Below are positions 19,797 to 29,157 of a stretch of DNA of 64,000 nucleotides, piece by piece; the stretch's first letter is position 1, and the number at the start of each line of letters is the position of its first letter. The stretch lies in the NCBI GenBank assembly GCA_938743325.2, contig OW568896.1:124001-188000 (forward strand). The letters run 5' to 3'. Origin of the DNA: Pycnococcus provasolii (Eukaryota > Chlorophyta > Pseudoscourfieldiophyceae > Pseudoscourfieldiales > Pycnococcaceae). Below the pieces are notes generated by a model. That model saw only the letters and a program-made list of their open reading frames with translations, ran no database searches and was not told the origin of the DNA. The position numbers and the translations under genes were made by a program.

Positions 19797-20442
19797 GGAT
19801 GAGTCAGTCACGTGGTTGGCAAAGCCTTTATTTATGCCGGCATCAAACAAACTCTGGCGGAGAATGAGGGGGGGGAGGAAAGCGGGTCAGGCAGGGCCGG
19901 GCGCCAAAGAGCACTTCAGGCAGGGACGAAATCACCGGGGAGACGGAACACCTCAACCACGACGGGACAAAAACGTCTTGAGTTTTGGGGGCCTGCTTTG
20001 CTTTTCCCGGGGGGGATCCGTCGTAGGCCTGTAATCTTTGGCTAAGGGCACTTGGGATCCCGGTCGTGTCACAGTCACGCGGCTTCCAAGTTAAGGTAGT
20101 TCCAACCACGCCTAGACGCCAGCCACGCTCGTGTGGCGCGACAACATGCCGAAAGCGGCGTGCACGCGAGGAAGCGAGAGCGAGTGATCGAGCTCGCGAA
20201 AGGGCGTCCAACCACTCTGAGGGGACTTCGAAAACAGATCGATGTACTGGTCTCTGAAGGCGACGTCGTGCGTGCATACCCGCCTCCACGGCGCCAGGCA
20301 AGCCGTCGCAAGAAGAACGACGAAGTTTTCCCGCAAGCCTTTGCGCTCTTTCATGGACCGAGTGATGACACGCCCAAGCCCAAAATTCCCGGCGCTGCTG
20401 AAGCCATCCGTGCCCGTCGGGAGGCTGCTGATGTTCGTAACG
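19797..20442. other. Repeat-like gap, no gene assigned
   Basis: Upstream of the RRM-like gene. A plus-strand frame of about 170 codons crosses 20133-20648 (contains ARKRERVIELAKGRPTTLRGL) but lacks an ATG, has no recognised domain and ends inside repeat DNA. I do not call it a gene. Confidence 0.4.
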
Positions 20443-21285
20443 CTATTGCTGCTTGTTGCCACAACCTCGCCGACGAAGTGACGTCATGGATTCACGTGAT
20501 GCAGCACTATGGCAGTAGCACCGCCGTCGTCTTGATTCGTGCTCTCGCACCGATGTTGCATGCGCGCTCGCCGGTGGCTCGTGAGGCCACGGGCACATGG
20601 AACGACCGTCCGAAGTTCGAGCGGGGCTCCCATGTGCGCTCGTCGTAACCCAGCCATTTGACGCGATACTCGGCGCGGCGTGTTTGGCGGTTGAAACGGC
20701 GTGCCTGACGAGCTCCGACGCGGGCGTGGTGGGCGTCGACGCGAAGTCGGGCATCATCACCTCCACACCCTGCACTAGGAACGTCGTCCCGGTGCTCGCC
20801 CCGGTGTCGACGGGCGTACCTCGTGGTGGCGACGGCAAGCAGCTTTCCAGCGACTTTAGTGCGTCCCCGCACCTCTCCCACTGCGCGTGCAGTCGGCGCA
20901 AGTCGCCCTGAATGTTGGTTGCTGCGTCGGCCAAACAGGTATCCACTTCGAGGTCGTGGTGTAGCGCATCATACTCCTTGCAGGTGTCGAGCAGTTCGCC
21001 GAGCCTGTCGTAGACCCTTTCCACCGCAGCCTCTTCCGGGCCGAGGGTCTTGGGCAGCGGAGTGCCCGGGACATCCGAGATCACATCTGTTGCTTGCGAC
21101 AGCGTTGCTTCGACATCGACGCCGCGCGCCAACGCCTTCTGCAGGGCGCTCTCAGCGGCCGCGAAGTCGTCACGAGCGGCAGCAACCGCCTTTTCGGTTC
21201 GCGTGAAAGCGCGTTGCGCGCGCGGTGAAAGAGGGTGCGAAGTGGTCATCACTGGTTGAGGACGAAACGACGTGTCTCGCTCCAC
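20443..21285 (-). mobile_element. Broken Ty3/Gypsy-like (chromovirus) remnant with chromodomain
   Basis: A chromodomain-like block (EYRVKWLGYDERTWEP at about 20605-20695) on the minus strand resembles the chromodomain at the integrase end of chromoviruses. A neighbouring stretch (about 20700-21240) looks coding and helical, with many Glu, Ala and Arg. No reverse transcriptase, intact integrase core or paired long terminal repeats are visible. The element is broken and incomplete, with at least a couple of breaks. About 94 bp beside the chromodomain recur at 34722-34815. A decayed host chromodomain gene is an alternative. Confidence 0.35.
20504..20597. repeat. Dispersed ~94-bp repeat, copy 1
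   Basis: Matches 34722-34815 in the same orientation with only a few mismatches (shared core GCTCTCGCACCGATGTTGCA). Lies next to the chromodomain-like block. Confidence 0.85.
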
Positions 21286-21672
21286 CGGCCTCTTTCTTCG
21301 AGAATGATGGACGGCGGTGGGGCGGGACCGGCTACGTCAGGCGGAACCCCTGCCGGCCCGAAGGCGGGAACAACTTTCGGAGCTCGAGCGGTGTCGGGGA
21401 TGAAGCCAGAGATTCAACCTCCAAGGAGGATTGAATCCCCGACCTCCCGTCACCAGTGCCGGCCCCGATGAAGTGAACGTCCTAGGTGCAGGATCTTTCT
21501 TGTAACCCCAATAGTCTGGAAAAAAAAAAGGGGGTTCAAAACAAATTTCCAATCGCTGATATCATGCTACCTGGACCTGGTAGTGTGTACTGACCTAGTG
21601 ATGAAGAAGAAGAAGAAGAAGAAGAAGAATTATTACAAGATTATTAATTATTATTGCAATTTAGAAATTAAA
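21286..21672. other. Gap with hairpin and GAA microsatellite
   Basis: An imperfect inverted repeat centres on GATTCAACCTCC / GGAGGATTGAATC at 21411-21437, extended outside by GTCGGGGA / TCCCCGAC. A GAAGAA run lies at 21604-21629. The AT-rich last 50 bp probably hold the polyadenylation region of the P-domain/FAS1 gene. No tRNA could be folded from the TTGAATCCCCGACC patch. Confidence 0.5.
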
Positions 21673-24600
21673 TTACAATTGTTTTAGTCCATTTGTTGTA
21701 GTCGTCGTCGACGTCGTCGTCGTAGTTGGCGGCGTCTCTGTCGTAGGTGTTGTCGACGTCGTCGTCGTAGTTGGCGGCGTTTCTGTCGTAGGTGTTGTCG
21801 ACGTCGTCGTCGTAGTTGGCGGCGTTTCTGTCGTAGGTGTTGTCGACGTCGTCGTCGTAGTTGGCGGCGTTTCTGTCGTAGGTGTTGTCGACGTCGTCGT
21901 CGTAGTTGGCGGCGTTTCTGTCGTAGGTGTTGTCGACGTCGTCGTCGTAGTTGGCGGCGTTTCTGTCGTAGGTGTTGTCGACGTCGTCGTCGTAGTTGGC
22001 GGCGTTTCTGTCGTAGGTGTTGTCGACGTCGTCGTCGTAGTTGGCGGCGTTTCTGTCGTAGGTGTTGTCGACGTCGTCGTCGTAGTTGGCGGCGTTTCCG
22101 TCGTAGGTGTTGTCGACGTCGTCGTCGTAGTTGGCGGCGTTTCTGTCGTAGGTGTTGTCGACGTCGTCGTCGTAGTTGGCGGCGTTTCTGTCGTAGGTGT
22201 TGTCGACGTCGTCGTCGTAGTTGGCGGCGTTTCCGTCGTAGGTGTTGTCGACGTCGTCGTCGTAGTTGGCGGCGTTTCTGTCGTAGGTGTTGTCGACGTC
22301 GTCGTCGTAGTTGGCGGCGTTTCTGTCGTAGGTGTTGTCGACGTCGTCGTCGTAGTTGGCGGCGTTTCTGTCGTAGGTGTTGTCGACGTCGTCGTCGTAG
22401 TTGGCGGCGTTTCTGTCGTAGGTGTTGTCGACGTCGTCGTCGTAGTTGGCGGCGTTTCTGTTGTAGGTGTTGTCGACGTCGTCGTCGTAGTTGGCGGCGT
22501 TTCTGTCGTAGTCGTCGTCGTAGTTGGCGGGTCTGTCGGTGGCTTTGGTTTTTTCTTCTTCCGGTAAGGAGCGTGCTGGTCAAGCACGTGGTCAACTAGG
22601 TAGGCGACACCATTGCAAGCTTTTGTGCTTTCCCGCACCCTCACCTTGCCGTTCAGCATCGTGGCCATGTACGGTCCATCGAGCTGACGCGCGCTCACTT
22701 CCACATGTGAGCCGTCCATCGTGGGTAGGAATCCATTGAAAAGATTATTATTCACGCTGAGATCGGGAAGTTTGCCGCATGCGAGATGGTGAAGCAACAT
22801 CCACTCAGCCTCCGGTAAGCGCACGAATTTCCGCAAGGCTGCAACCTCTTCCACGTAAAGGTTCAGCGATTCGATTTTATTCTGTCCACGATAGAAGTAT
22901 CTCTGGTGCTTCCCAGGATGGCTCATCACGCCGATTTGCATCAAGTACCGCGTCATTGCTGCATCGTCAGGTACAAATGCATTGACTTTGCCAGGACCAA
23001 GCAACGCGTCAAATACACGACCTGGATTCACCAGATACTCCCACAGCGTCGCAGCCTTATCGTGAATCTTATCAGCCGTGCGTTCGAGCTGTTCCACCAG
23101 AACGTGCGACGTTCCTTCGATTGCTAAAAGCGCTGATTCCTCCTGCCGCATGATTTTCAGCATCTGACGCTTGAATTTTTCATGCAAAAACTTGTTCCGG
23201 ATCTTACGATGCTGCTTCTTCGATTTCTTTTGTAGCGATTTTTTCTTCTTCTGGTAGTACCGGCTGTAGTCGTCGCCGTCGTGCTCGTCTTCGTCGTGGG
23301 TTTTGTTGTAAGCCTCCATGTATAGATCCTTCACAGCACGACCTGCACGAATGGCAAGCTTCGCAGTTTTCGTCGTGCACGTCGCATAGCAGCCAACTGA
23401 GCACTGCGTAAGGCAGGTGAGATCTGAGGCGTAGTCAGGACGAAGCACGGACTTGAAGCCAACGCTAAGTCGTGCCCAGTCTGGCTTGAGCACCGTCTGC
23501 GTCCACTGATTCTCGACATCCTTCAGTGCGGTGCCACCTTCTCCCTGGAAGGGACACGCGCGGAGATAGCACGTGTCAATGCAATTCGCACATTCACCTT
23601 GCTTCGGTTCCGTGCGATTGAACGAGAAGTCCGTTTGCCCCTGCTCTTCGATGTCGCCAGTGTGCGTTTCGTTACCCTGCTCTGGTCGTCGTTTGTCCTT
23701 TGCATCTCTCAATTTTCCAATATGACCGCTCTTCTCAAGCTGCTGCTCATTGTACTGGTCAACCATGTACTCGGCGATGAAGTCAGCCGTATCCCACAGT
23801 TTTGCGCTCTTGTAGCACTCGTAGTCTCTTTCGCCGTACATGTCGTGCTTGCAGCGCTCCTTGTGCTCGAGGAAGTTTTTGAGGTAATCGCCGTCATCGT
23901 CGACACCATATTCATCTTTCCACAGACTTTCCTTCTTGTACGACGACTTGCCGTCAGCATCATCGGTGCCATTCTTCTTCGTGCAATTTTTAAGGATCTC
24001 GTGAATCAACTCCGTCTTGTTGTCCTTGGCATACTCGTAGAACGACTTGGAGGCATTCCAGTACTCCGCACTCTTGAGTGATGGCAGCTGGTCGCGCGCG
24101 TCGTTCTTCTCGTCCGCGTACTCTTCCAGTTTCATGCGAATGCACTCAGCGTTTGCATTTTTGTACCACACGGCTGATTTGATTGCGTCAAGCTTCTGAT
24201 CGATGTACAAGTACAGCTGGTAGAGCGCCTCGACAGCTGCCATGACAGCATTCTTTGCCATTGACTTAGCGGCAATTTCGTTTGACTTCACGCGTGCAAT
24301 CTTCGCCTCAAGCGACTCGTCGAGCAGGCTCTTGAGGAATTCAAATTTCATTAGCACAGATTTCGTGGTTGCCGCGGTAGATTCCTTGCCATACATTTTA
24401 TTTTGGTCGACGTCACCGTCACTGTACAGCTCGGACACCCAAGCCTCCGGATCCTTATCGTACGGCAGTGGTTTCTTCGCGAGGTTTGCAACCTCCGCCA
24501 CCAGGTTCAGCCAGTCGTCGAGTTTGCCCTTTTTCTTCTCGTCGATGTAGATGTTTGCTTTCTTCACATCTTCCACGCGCTGCGTGAGGCGATCCACAGC

Positions 24601-25929
24601 ATGCAGGGCGTCCCTCAACTTCACGTATCCGGGAACGTACGCAGCCTTCTTTTTCCACTTCCACTTATTCTGGATGCGCACGCTTAGCATTTTCGTCGCG
24701 GCTGTAAACAGACGGGCATTTGGATGCTTTTCCAGCACATGGCCGACCGTATCGTTTTTGCAAGCTGGCGTATGTGGAAGCGGTGCATTCTTCTTGTACT
24801 TGTACACCTTATCGTATTGATCGGCGTAGCATGTGTACGAGTTTGTCGCTTTCACAGCGGCGATCCAAATCGCATCCTGCTTGGCTGACATGCGCTTGTT
24901 CTTGCGGATGGCTGATTCCAGCGCAACGCGCTTCGCTTTCTTGACGGCATTTTTCGGCAAGTCGACGATGTATTTAACGCCTGCAGTCACTAGAATTTTT
25001 GTCGCGAGGTCGCGGACAGGTTGCGGCAGCCTTCGTGCATCACGCTCGTTGTTTTCGACGATGACCGCGCCAACGGCGGGTGCGGTTGCAGCCGCCGCGC
25101 CTCCAGCCAAGGCACCACCAGCGAGGGCGGCTGGCAGGAAGGATGCGGCGGGTGAAAGAAGTGCTGCGGCGCCCGATGCCAAGCCACTTCCGAAAGCAGG
25201 TGATCCTCCACCATCTGGTACGAACACCTCATCCACCGGATTGTTGCTGTTCTGGTCACTACCACGACCACCACCAGAGAAGAGTGGTGTGGAATCGCCG
25301 CCGTCAAGGATGATGGTGTCGCCGGTGGCAGGTTCGAAGTCAGCTTGCTTCTCTCTCACGGCGTGGTCCTGGCAGATGGAAAGTGACCAAGCGCGCAGCG
25401 TTCCCATATTTGTTGAGCCGACCATATCGGAGACACGCAGGTGCCACATTCCACTCTGTTGGTTGTTGGCTGGTTGTATTGCCGCTGAAGTGAAGGTGTT
25501 GTCGTGAGCGACACGGAGAGGCACCGACTCCCCACTCGGCATGTCTAGCGCCACTTCCACTTCGTCAACGTTGGGATACGTGACGTTGGCTGTAACGACG
25601 ACCGTGTCGACGCTGCTCCATAAGTTCTCGCGCACAAGGATGGTTGTGCTCGTGTAGTACGTGAATCTCCTGCTCGTGGTGTTACGGTACGTAACGCACG
25701 CACGTGCGTCGTCGTCGTCGTCTCGTCGGTTCGAGGGTGCGTGTCCCACGAGCGCGCCCCATAGGCTACGCCAACCTCGTTCGAGCATTCCGTAGGACTG
25801 GTCGGCATGGGCATCTTCCCGCCCTTGACGACTAACGGCGTTGTTCGCCGCGACCTCCGCCGAAGCGTGCGCGACAGCTACGTACGCGACGAGCACGACG
25901 GCGGCGGCGGCGGCACGCGCCATGCCCAT
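21673..25929 (-). CDS. Secreted P-domain + FAS1 protein with mucin-like Thr/Pro repeats
   Basis: A 1418-residue extracellular protein. The start at 25929 gives a signal peptide (MGMARAAAAAVVLVAYVAVA then HA-SAEV). A P/Homo B-type domain spans about 90-190, as in proprotein convertases: ENLWSSVDTVVVTANVTYPN, DMPSGESVPL, GMWHLRVSDMVG, LRAWSLSICQD. No protease domain precedes it. A long charged helical middle follows, with a Cys-rich patch (CANCIDTCYLRACPF and CLTQCSVGCYATC). A FAS1 adhesion domain lies at about 970-1120 (FVPDDAAMTRYL, LLHHLACGKLPDL, ACNGVAYLVDHVL). The tail is about 17 copies of TTTTTSTTPTTETPP, a good substrate for O-glycosylation. A wall or extracellular-matrix role is inferred. 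Confidence 0.85.
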   Translation of the reverse strand: MGMARAAAAAVVLVAYVAVAHASAEVAANNAVSRQGREDAHADQSYGMLERGWRSLWGALVGHAPSNRRDDDDDARACVTYRNTTSRRFTYYTSTTILVRENLWSSVDTVVVTANVTYPNVDEVEVALDMPSGESVPLRVAHDNTFTSAAIQPANNQQSGMWHLRVSDMVGSTNMGTLRAWSLSICQDHAVREKQADFEPATGDTIILDGGDSTPLFSGGGRGSDQNSNNPVDEVFVPDGGGSPAFGSGLASGAAALLSPAASFLPAALAGGALAGGAAAATAPAVGAVIVENNERDARRLPQPVRDLATKILVTAGVKYIVDLPKNAVKKAKRVALESAIRKNKRMSAKQDAIWIAAVKATNSYTCYADQYDKVYKYKKNAPLPHTPACKNDTVGHVLEKHPNARLFTAATKMLSVRIQNKWKWKKKAAYVPGYVKLRDALHAVDRLTQRVEDVKKANIYIDEKKKGKLDDWLNLVAEVANLAKKPLPYDKDPEAWVSELYSDGDVDQNKMYGKESTAATTKSVLMKFEFLKSLLDESLEAKIARVKSNEIAAKSMAKNAVMAAVEALYQLYLYIDQKLDAIKSAVWYKNANAECIRMKLEEYADEKNDARDQLPSLKSAEYWNASKSFYEYAKDNKTELIHEILKNCTKKNGTDDADGKSSYKKESLWKDEYGVDDDGDYLKNFLEHKERCKHDMYGERDYECYKSAKLWDTADFIAEYMVDQYNEQQLEKSGHIGKLRDAKDKRRPEQGNETHTGDIEEQGQTDFSFNRTEPKQGECANCIDTCYLRACPFQGEGGTALKDVENQWTQTVLKPDWARLSVGFKSVLRPDYASDLTCLTQCSVGCYATCTTKTAKLAIRAGRAVKDLYMEAYNKTHDEDEHDGDDYSRYYQKKKKSLQKKSKKQHRKIRNKFLHEKFKRQMLKIMRQEESALLAIEGTSHVLVEQLERTADKIHDKAATLWEYLVNPGRVFDALLGPGKVNAFVPDDAAMTRYLMQIGVMSHPGKHQRYFYRGQNKIESLNLYVEEVAALRKFVRLPEAEWMLLHHLACGKLPDLSVNNNLFNGFLPTMDGSHVEVSARQLDGPYMATMLNGKVRVRESTKACNGVAYLVDHVLDQHAPYRKKKKPKPPTDPPTTTTTTTETPPTTTTTSTTPTTETPPTTTTTSTTPTTETPPTTTTTSTTPTTETPPTTTTTSTTPTTETPPTTTTTSTTPTTETPPTTTTTSTTPTTETPPTTTTTSTTPTTETPPTTTTTSTTPTTETPPTTTTTSTTPTTETPPTTTTTSTTPTTETPPTTTTTSTTPTTETPPTTTTTSTTPTTETPPTTTTTSTTPTTETPPTTTTTSTTPTTETPPTTTTTSTTPTTETPPTTTTTSTTPTTETPPTTTTTSTTPTTETPPTTTTTSTTTTTNGLKQL
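21709..22529 (-). repeat. 45-bp minisatellite, about 17-18 copies, coding
   Basis: Units of 45 bp, nearly identical (rare T/C changes in the GTTTCTG step), each encoding the 15-mer TTTTTSTTPTTETPP. The homogeneity shows recent expansion or gene conversion. The frame is kept because the period is a multiple of three. Confidence 0.97.
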
Positions 25930-26247
25930 AGTGATATGAGTGCCAATGCTGGTGGAGCGGTGGAGGAGCACGATCCTATGTGGTTCATCATCATGGCGGC
26001 GAGAGAAAAGAGGAGGAGGTTTGTATGGCGTGCGGGGGGAGGGGGGGACAGTCACCCAAAGAGAAGGGAAAGGAAATCCTATCGGATTTGTCACGGGACC
26101 CGGATCCCGAGGAGGAGGACAGTGTAATAATGACTCGAAAAAAAGGAATTCCCAACCCCGAATAATTCCCAACCCCGAAATAATCACCCCCTCTTCTCCT
26201 CCTGTTGAATCCGCCGCCACTCTTCTCTTCCTCTCCGGCAGTGCGCC
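25930..26247. promoter_or_regulatory. Divergent promoter, P-domain/FAS1 gene and SRP19
   Basis: A 318-bp interval between opposite ATGs. It carries two copies of CCCAACCCCGAA in TTCCCAACCCCGAATAATTC context at 26147-26180, near the SRP19 start, and a palindromic GGGACCCGGATCCCG at 26094-26108. Confidence 0.5.
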
Positions 26248-26874
26248 ATGATGGAGGCTGACGGCGAGATCGAGACGATACCGTCAAACGTCACCATGGA
26301 CAGCGCGCAGGCACAGCAGCAGGACGCCGTCGACGTATCGAGCTGGGTGTGCATGTACCCCTCGTACTTCTGCAAGGAGCGATCACTCAGTAACGGACGA
26401 CGCGTGCCACTCGAAAGTGCACTCCCCTCCGTGTGCGCCGCGGAGGTGTACGAGGCGACGAAAAGGGTCGTGCCGCCCGAATACGTACGCATAGAAAATA
26501 AAACGTACTGCCGCGACTATCTCAACAGGGGACGCATACGCGTGTCACTCAAGGACTGCTCTGCCAAGGCGAAGAATAGACAGCAGCTGTTCCTCGCGGT
26601 TGCCAAGGAACTGCCTTTCGTGCGCTCGGCGATGGAGCAGGCACAGGCTATGGCACAGGCGCAGCTGAAACCCAATAAGAAGAACAAAGGAGCCAAGGAT
26701 GCGGCAGCAGCCATCGAGAGCGCTAAGGACGTCGCGGCGATGGCTGCTGCCGCCGCCGCAGAAGAGGGCGAGGAAAGCAGCGCTGCGGCGGCTGCCGCTG
26801 CCTCGTCGTCGGGCGGGTCGTCTTCGCAGGCACGCGGAGGGTCGAGCAAAAAGGGCAAAAAGGGCCGACGCTAG
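26248..26874 (+). CDS. SRP19: Signal recognition particle 19 kDa protein (SRP19)
   Basis: Binds SRP RNA helices 6 and 8 and allows SRP54 loading. Recognisable blocks are WVCMYPSYFCKERSLSNGRRVPL, split here as WVCMYPSYF and SNGRRVPLESA, then NKTYCRDYLNRGRIRVSLK and FLAVAKELPFVR. The basic tail ends KKGKKGRR, as in other SRP19 proteins. At 208 residues it is longer than human SRP19 (144) owing to an Ala-rich insert near residues 150-195. Two ATGs (26248, 26251) are adjacent; the first is used. It converges on the haem lyase gene, with 91 bp between stops. SRP14 is also in this window. Confidence 0.93.
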   Translation: MMEADGEIETIPSNVTMDSAQAQQQDAVDVSSWVCMYPSYFCKERSLSNGRRVPLESALPSVCAAEVYEATKRVVPPEYVRIENKTYCRDYLNRGRIRVSLKDCSAKAKNRQQLFLAVAKELPFVRSAMEQAQAMAQAQLKPNKKNKGAKDAAAAIESAKDVAAMAAAAAAEEGEESSAAAAAAASSSGGSSSQARGGSSKKGKKGRR

Positions 26875-26965
26875 GGAAAACCCAAACGGCGGTGGCCACG
26901 GCGAACGATGATTTTGACTCCGACGACGATGATGACGACGATTGTAACAAAAACCGAAAATACGA

Positions 26966-28036
26966 TTACTTGACGGGGCAGGGCGCCTGGTTGGGGTTGC
27001 TGCTCCTGACGTCGGTCTTCTGCGCGCCCACCACCGGACAACCCGCGGCGAGCATGCTTGCGGCATCAGCGGTGGTTCCGTTCGGGCTGCTTGCGGCGTG
27101 ACCAATCTCGCCAGGAGAGCCGCTGATAGGACAAGGCAAGCCGTACGCGGCGAACGTCTTGTAGATGGACATCTTCGCGCGGTCGACGAGCGCGTCAGGT
27201 AGTGTGCCGTTCGGGTCAAGCGCCGGGCGTGCGTTGATCTCAAACTGCTTCTCCGTGCCCGCGAGCTGCTCGTGGAAATAAAAGTCGATGATGTAACGAA
27301 CCTCCTGCCCGCACCTGTCGACGTACCAGTCGTGACGGTCGAAAGGAAGTTCGCCGTCGCCGAACAACTGTCTCACTCGCGCCTGGAACGAGTAGTCGTC
27401 TGGCCGACCTCGAAAGCGGCTGAGGCGCGGGTCGTCGCCGCACGTGTTGCGGTGAAGGCTCTCCCAAACAAGCACACTCTGCCAAGTCGCCTCGTTCATG
27501 GAGTTGTGAACGCTCACGACGTCCACCATGTCCTCCGGTTCGACATCCTGCGCCTTGTCCTTGCGAACGAGTGCGTTGTAGAACATGGCGGGAGACGGGT
27601 ACACCCACTTATCCTGCTGCGTTCCCCCTTTGGGTATGCTGCTGACTACGCGTGACGTCGACATCGTCTCCGTTCCGTGGTTCAAGTTCGCCGGCATGTT
27701 GTTCGTCGGGTTCACGGCGTTCTTATCTGACGCCGCCCTTCCTTGTTGGTTTCCCTGTTTGTTTCCCCAGAGCACGCGTCTCATTCCGGGGAAGAACCCG
27801 CGTTCCTCCGTGGTGAGCACGGCGTTCTCTTGCTCGACCTTGGCCTTCTCCGCGTCGATCTCCGCGATGTTCTGCGCGTACACGTTGTATACGGCGGGTC
27901 GTGGTGCGTTACCTGCAGAGCCGTGGTCGTCTGCTGCTGCTGCTGCTGCTGCGGTGGAGGCCGTGTCAGCGTGTGCCGTCTGCGCGCTGATCTGGCTCTG
28001 TTGTGCAGCGGCGGCGGAGGAGGCGGAGTTGCCCAT
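26966..28036 (-). CDS. HCCS: Holocytochrome c-type haem lyase (HCCS/CCHL)
   Basis: Attaches haem to cytochrome c in the mitochondrial intermembrane space. Family blocks are continuous: WVYPSPAMFYNALVRK, VVSVHNSMNEATW, VLVWESLH, DPRLSRFRGRPDDYSFQAR and FDRHDWYVDRCGQEVRYIIDFY. The conserved His of the first block (VHN) is present. Length is 356 residues. Three Cys-Pro dipeptides (PCPIS, GCPVV, PCPVK) sit in the C-terminal 60 residues, whereas in better-known members such haem-regulatory CP motifs are N-terminal. The N-terminus MGNSASS fits an N-myristoylation signal. This system III enzyme is the type used by green algae, animals and fungi. Confidence 0.93.
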   Translation of the reverse strand: MGNSASSAAAAQQSQISAQTAHADTASTAAAAAAADDHGSAGNAPRPAVYNVYAQNIAEIDAEKAKVEQENAVLTTEERGFFPGMRRVLWGNKQGNQQGRAASDKNAVNPTNNMPANLNHGTETMSTSRVVSSIPKGGTQQDKWVYPSPAMFYNALVRKDKAQDVEPEDMVDVVSVHNSMNEATWQSVLVWESLHRNTCGDDPRLSRFRGRPDDYSFQARVRQLFGDGELPFDRHDWYVDRCGQEVRYIIDFYFHEQLAGTEKQFEINARPALDPNGTLPDALVDRAKMSIYKTFAAYGLPCPISGSPGEIGHAASSPNGTTADAASMLAAGCPVVGAQKTDVRSSNPNQAPCPVK

Positions 28037-28217
28037 GGCCTGGCGTGTGGTGTGGTGTGGCAAACGAAGAGTGACGTACTTACTTACTCGCGTGAGAGGG
28101 AAGGGAAGGGAGGGGGAGATCTGAAGGGAGCAAATAATATCAACCCTGAGGGCCTGACCTCTCCCCTCCTGGACCTAATCACACGACCAGAATCAGAACC
28201 CCCAAGGGGGAAAACCA
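28037..28217. promoter_or_regulatory. Haem lyase upstream region
   Basis: Short gene-free stretch above the HCCS ATG, G-rich with a GGGAAGGGAAGGGAGGGGG run at 28091-28109. Presumed promoter from position. Confidence 0.4.
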
Positions 28218-28524
28218 CACCTGAGGAGCCCCCTGGTCATAGTGAATGTGCAACTCTGTCATAGTGAAAACAACCTGGGTTTAGGTCGGGGGCCTAACTT
28301 ATACAAAGAAATAGGTTCCATGACGGATCCCCATTGGTCGGTATCACAGGTCGAGTGGTGTTGGCTGGTTATAAACCTACCCAACTAGCTTTGGGACGGG
28401 TGCCCTAACCTTTGGGCAGTCACTCGACTTTGGGCAGTCAATCGACTTTGCCCCGACCTAAACCCAGGTTGTTTTCACTATGACAGAGTTGCACATTCAC
28501 TATGACCAGGGGGCTCCTCAGGTG
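28218..28524. mobile_element. MITE-like element with 74-bp perfect terminal inverted repeats
   Basis: 28218-28291 and 28451-28524 are exact reverse complements over 74 bp, with a 159-bp interior. The ends read CACCTGAGGAGCCCC and GGGGCTCCTCAGGTG. Flanks AAAACCA (left) and AAAACCC (right) may be a 7-bp target duplication with one change. No coding capacity. Long perfect arms suggest a recent insertion of a non-autonomous DNA transposon or foldback element. The superfamily is unclear; long arms favour a Mutator-like origin. Confidence 0.9.
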
Positions 28525-28530
28525 AAAACC

Positions 28531-28846
28531 CAGGGCTGCCACCCGACACCGATTTGCAACCCGACAGAGTGTCGGGATGTCGGGCATCTAACCCGACCGA
28601 GTGTCGGGTCTTAACCCGACACTAACCCCGAATTTCGTCGACCTATTTCCCCGACTTAACAGTATTAGGGGTTTGGTGGTTCTTATGATCAGGTATCCCT
28701 ATGATCATCGATCATATCTTGTTCTTTTTACCCTATACCCTAACACCCTAACCTAACCTAACCCTCGACCTAAACTCTCGACCAACGCGCAAACCCCGAA
28801 AGTTGACCAGTGTCGGTGTCGGTGTCGGGATGTCGGGCAGCAAATA
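28531..28846. mobile_element. CCCGAC-rich short element, possibly hAT-type MITE
   Basis: Starts CAGGGCTGCCACCCGACACC and ends near GTGTCGGGATGTCGGGCAGC, giving imperfect inverted ends of about 20 bp. Many CCCGACA / TGTCGGG copies lie inside at both ends. CAGGG-type termini with subterminal short repeats are typical of hAT elements. Ends are not exact, so the boundary is approximate. Confidence 0.45.
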
Positions 28847-29157
28847 TTGGTATATGAGAGTTGTTACGGAATAGGAATGAACCTGTTACTCGAAGAGAGG
28901 GAAAGGGGAGAGGGCACGAAGCTTGCGTTCCATGCTTCGTGCTATTCCATGCAACCTTTCTAGAAGTCGATGGAGATTCTCTTATCTCGTTCTAACCGTC
29001 TCCAAACCAATTAAACCTCATCTCTAGAGATCTCTTGCTCCATATGGAAGGGTGTTCCCATGTGTCTAGACGTCTCCACTTCTAGACACAAGAACCTTAT
29101 CTTGTCCTTCTCCTTAACCCCCAAACTTCGACAGGTGATGTGTCGTACTACAAACCC
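28847..29157. other. Gap downstream of BED-finger gene
   Basis: AT-richer, no gene. Probably part of the same mobile-element patch or the 3' end of the BED-finger gene. Confidence 0.35.

Noticed and set aside
20133-20648. Plus-strand 171-codon frame
   Set aside because: No ATG start, no known domain, and the end runs into a dispersed repeat.
21411-21450. Possible tRNA 3' half
   Set aside because: The TTGAATCCCCGACC patch resembles a T-arm, but the stem does not pair and no cloverleaf can be drawn. It fits better as part of a hairpin repeat.
21709-22529. CRISPR-like array
   Set aside because: Units are directly adjacent with no spacers, the array is coding, and the genome is eukaryotic.
21684-22595. 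Alternative frame of the minisatellite reading as Arg/Gln repeats
   Set aside because: The 45-bp unit is open in more than one frame. Only the Thr/Pro frame continues into the FAS1 domain.
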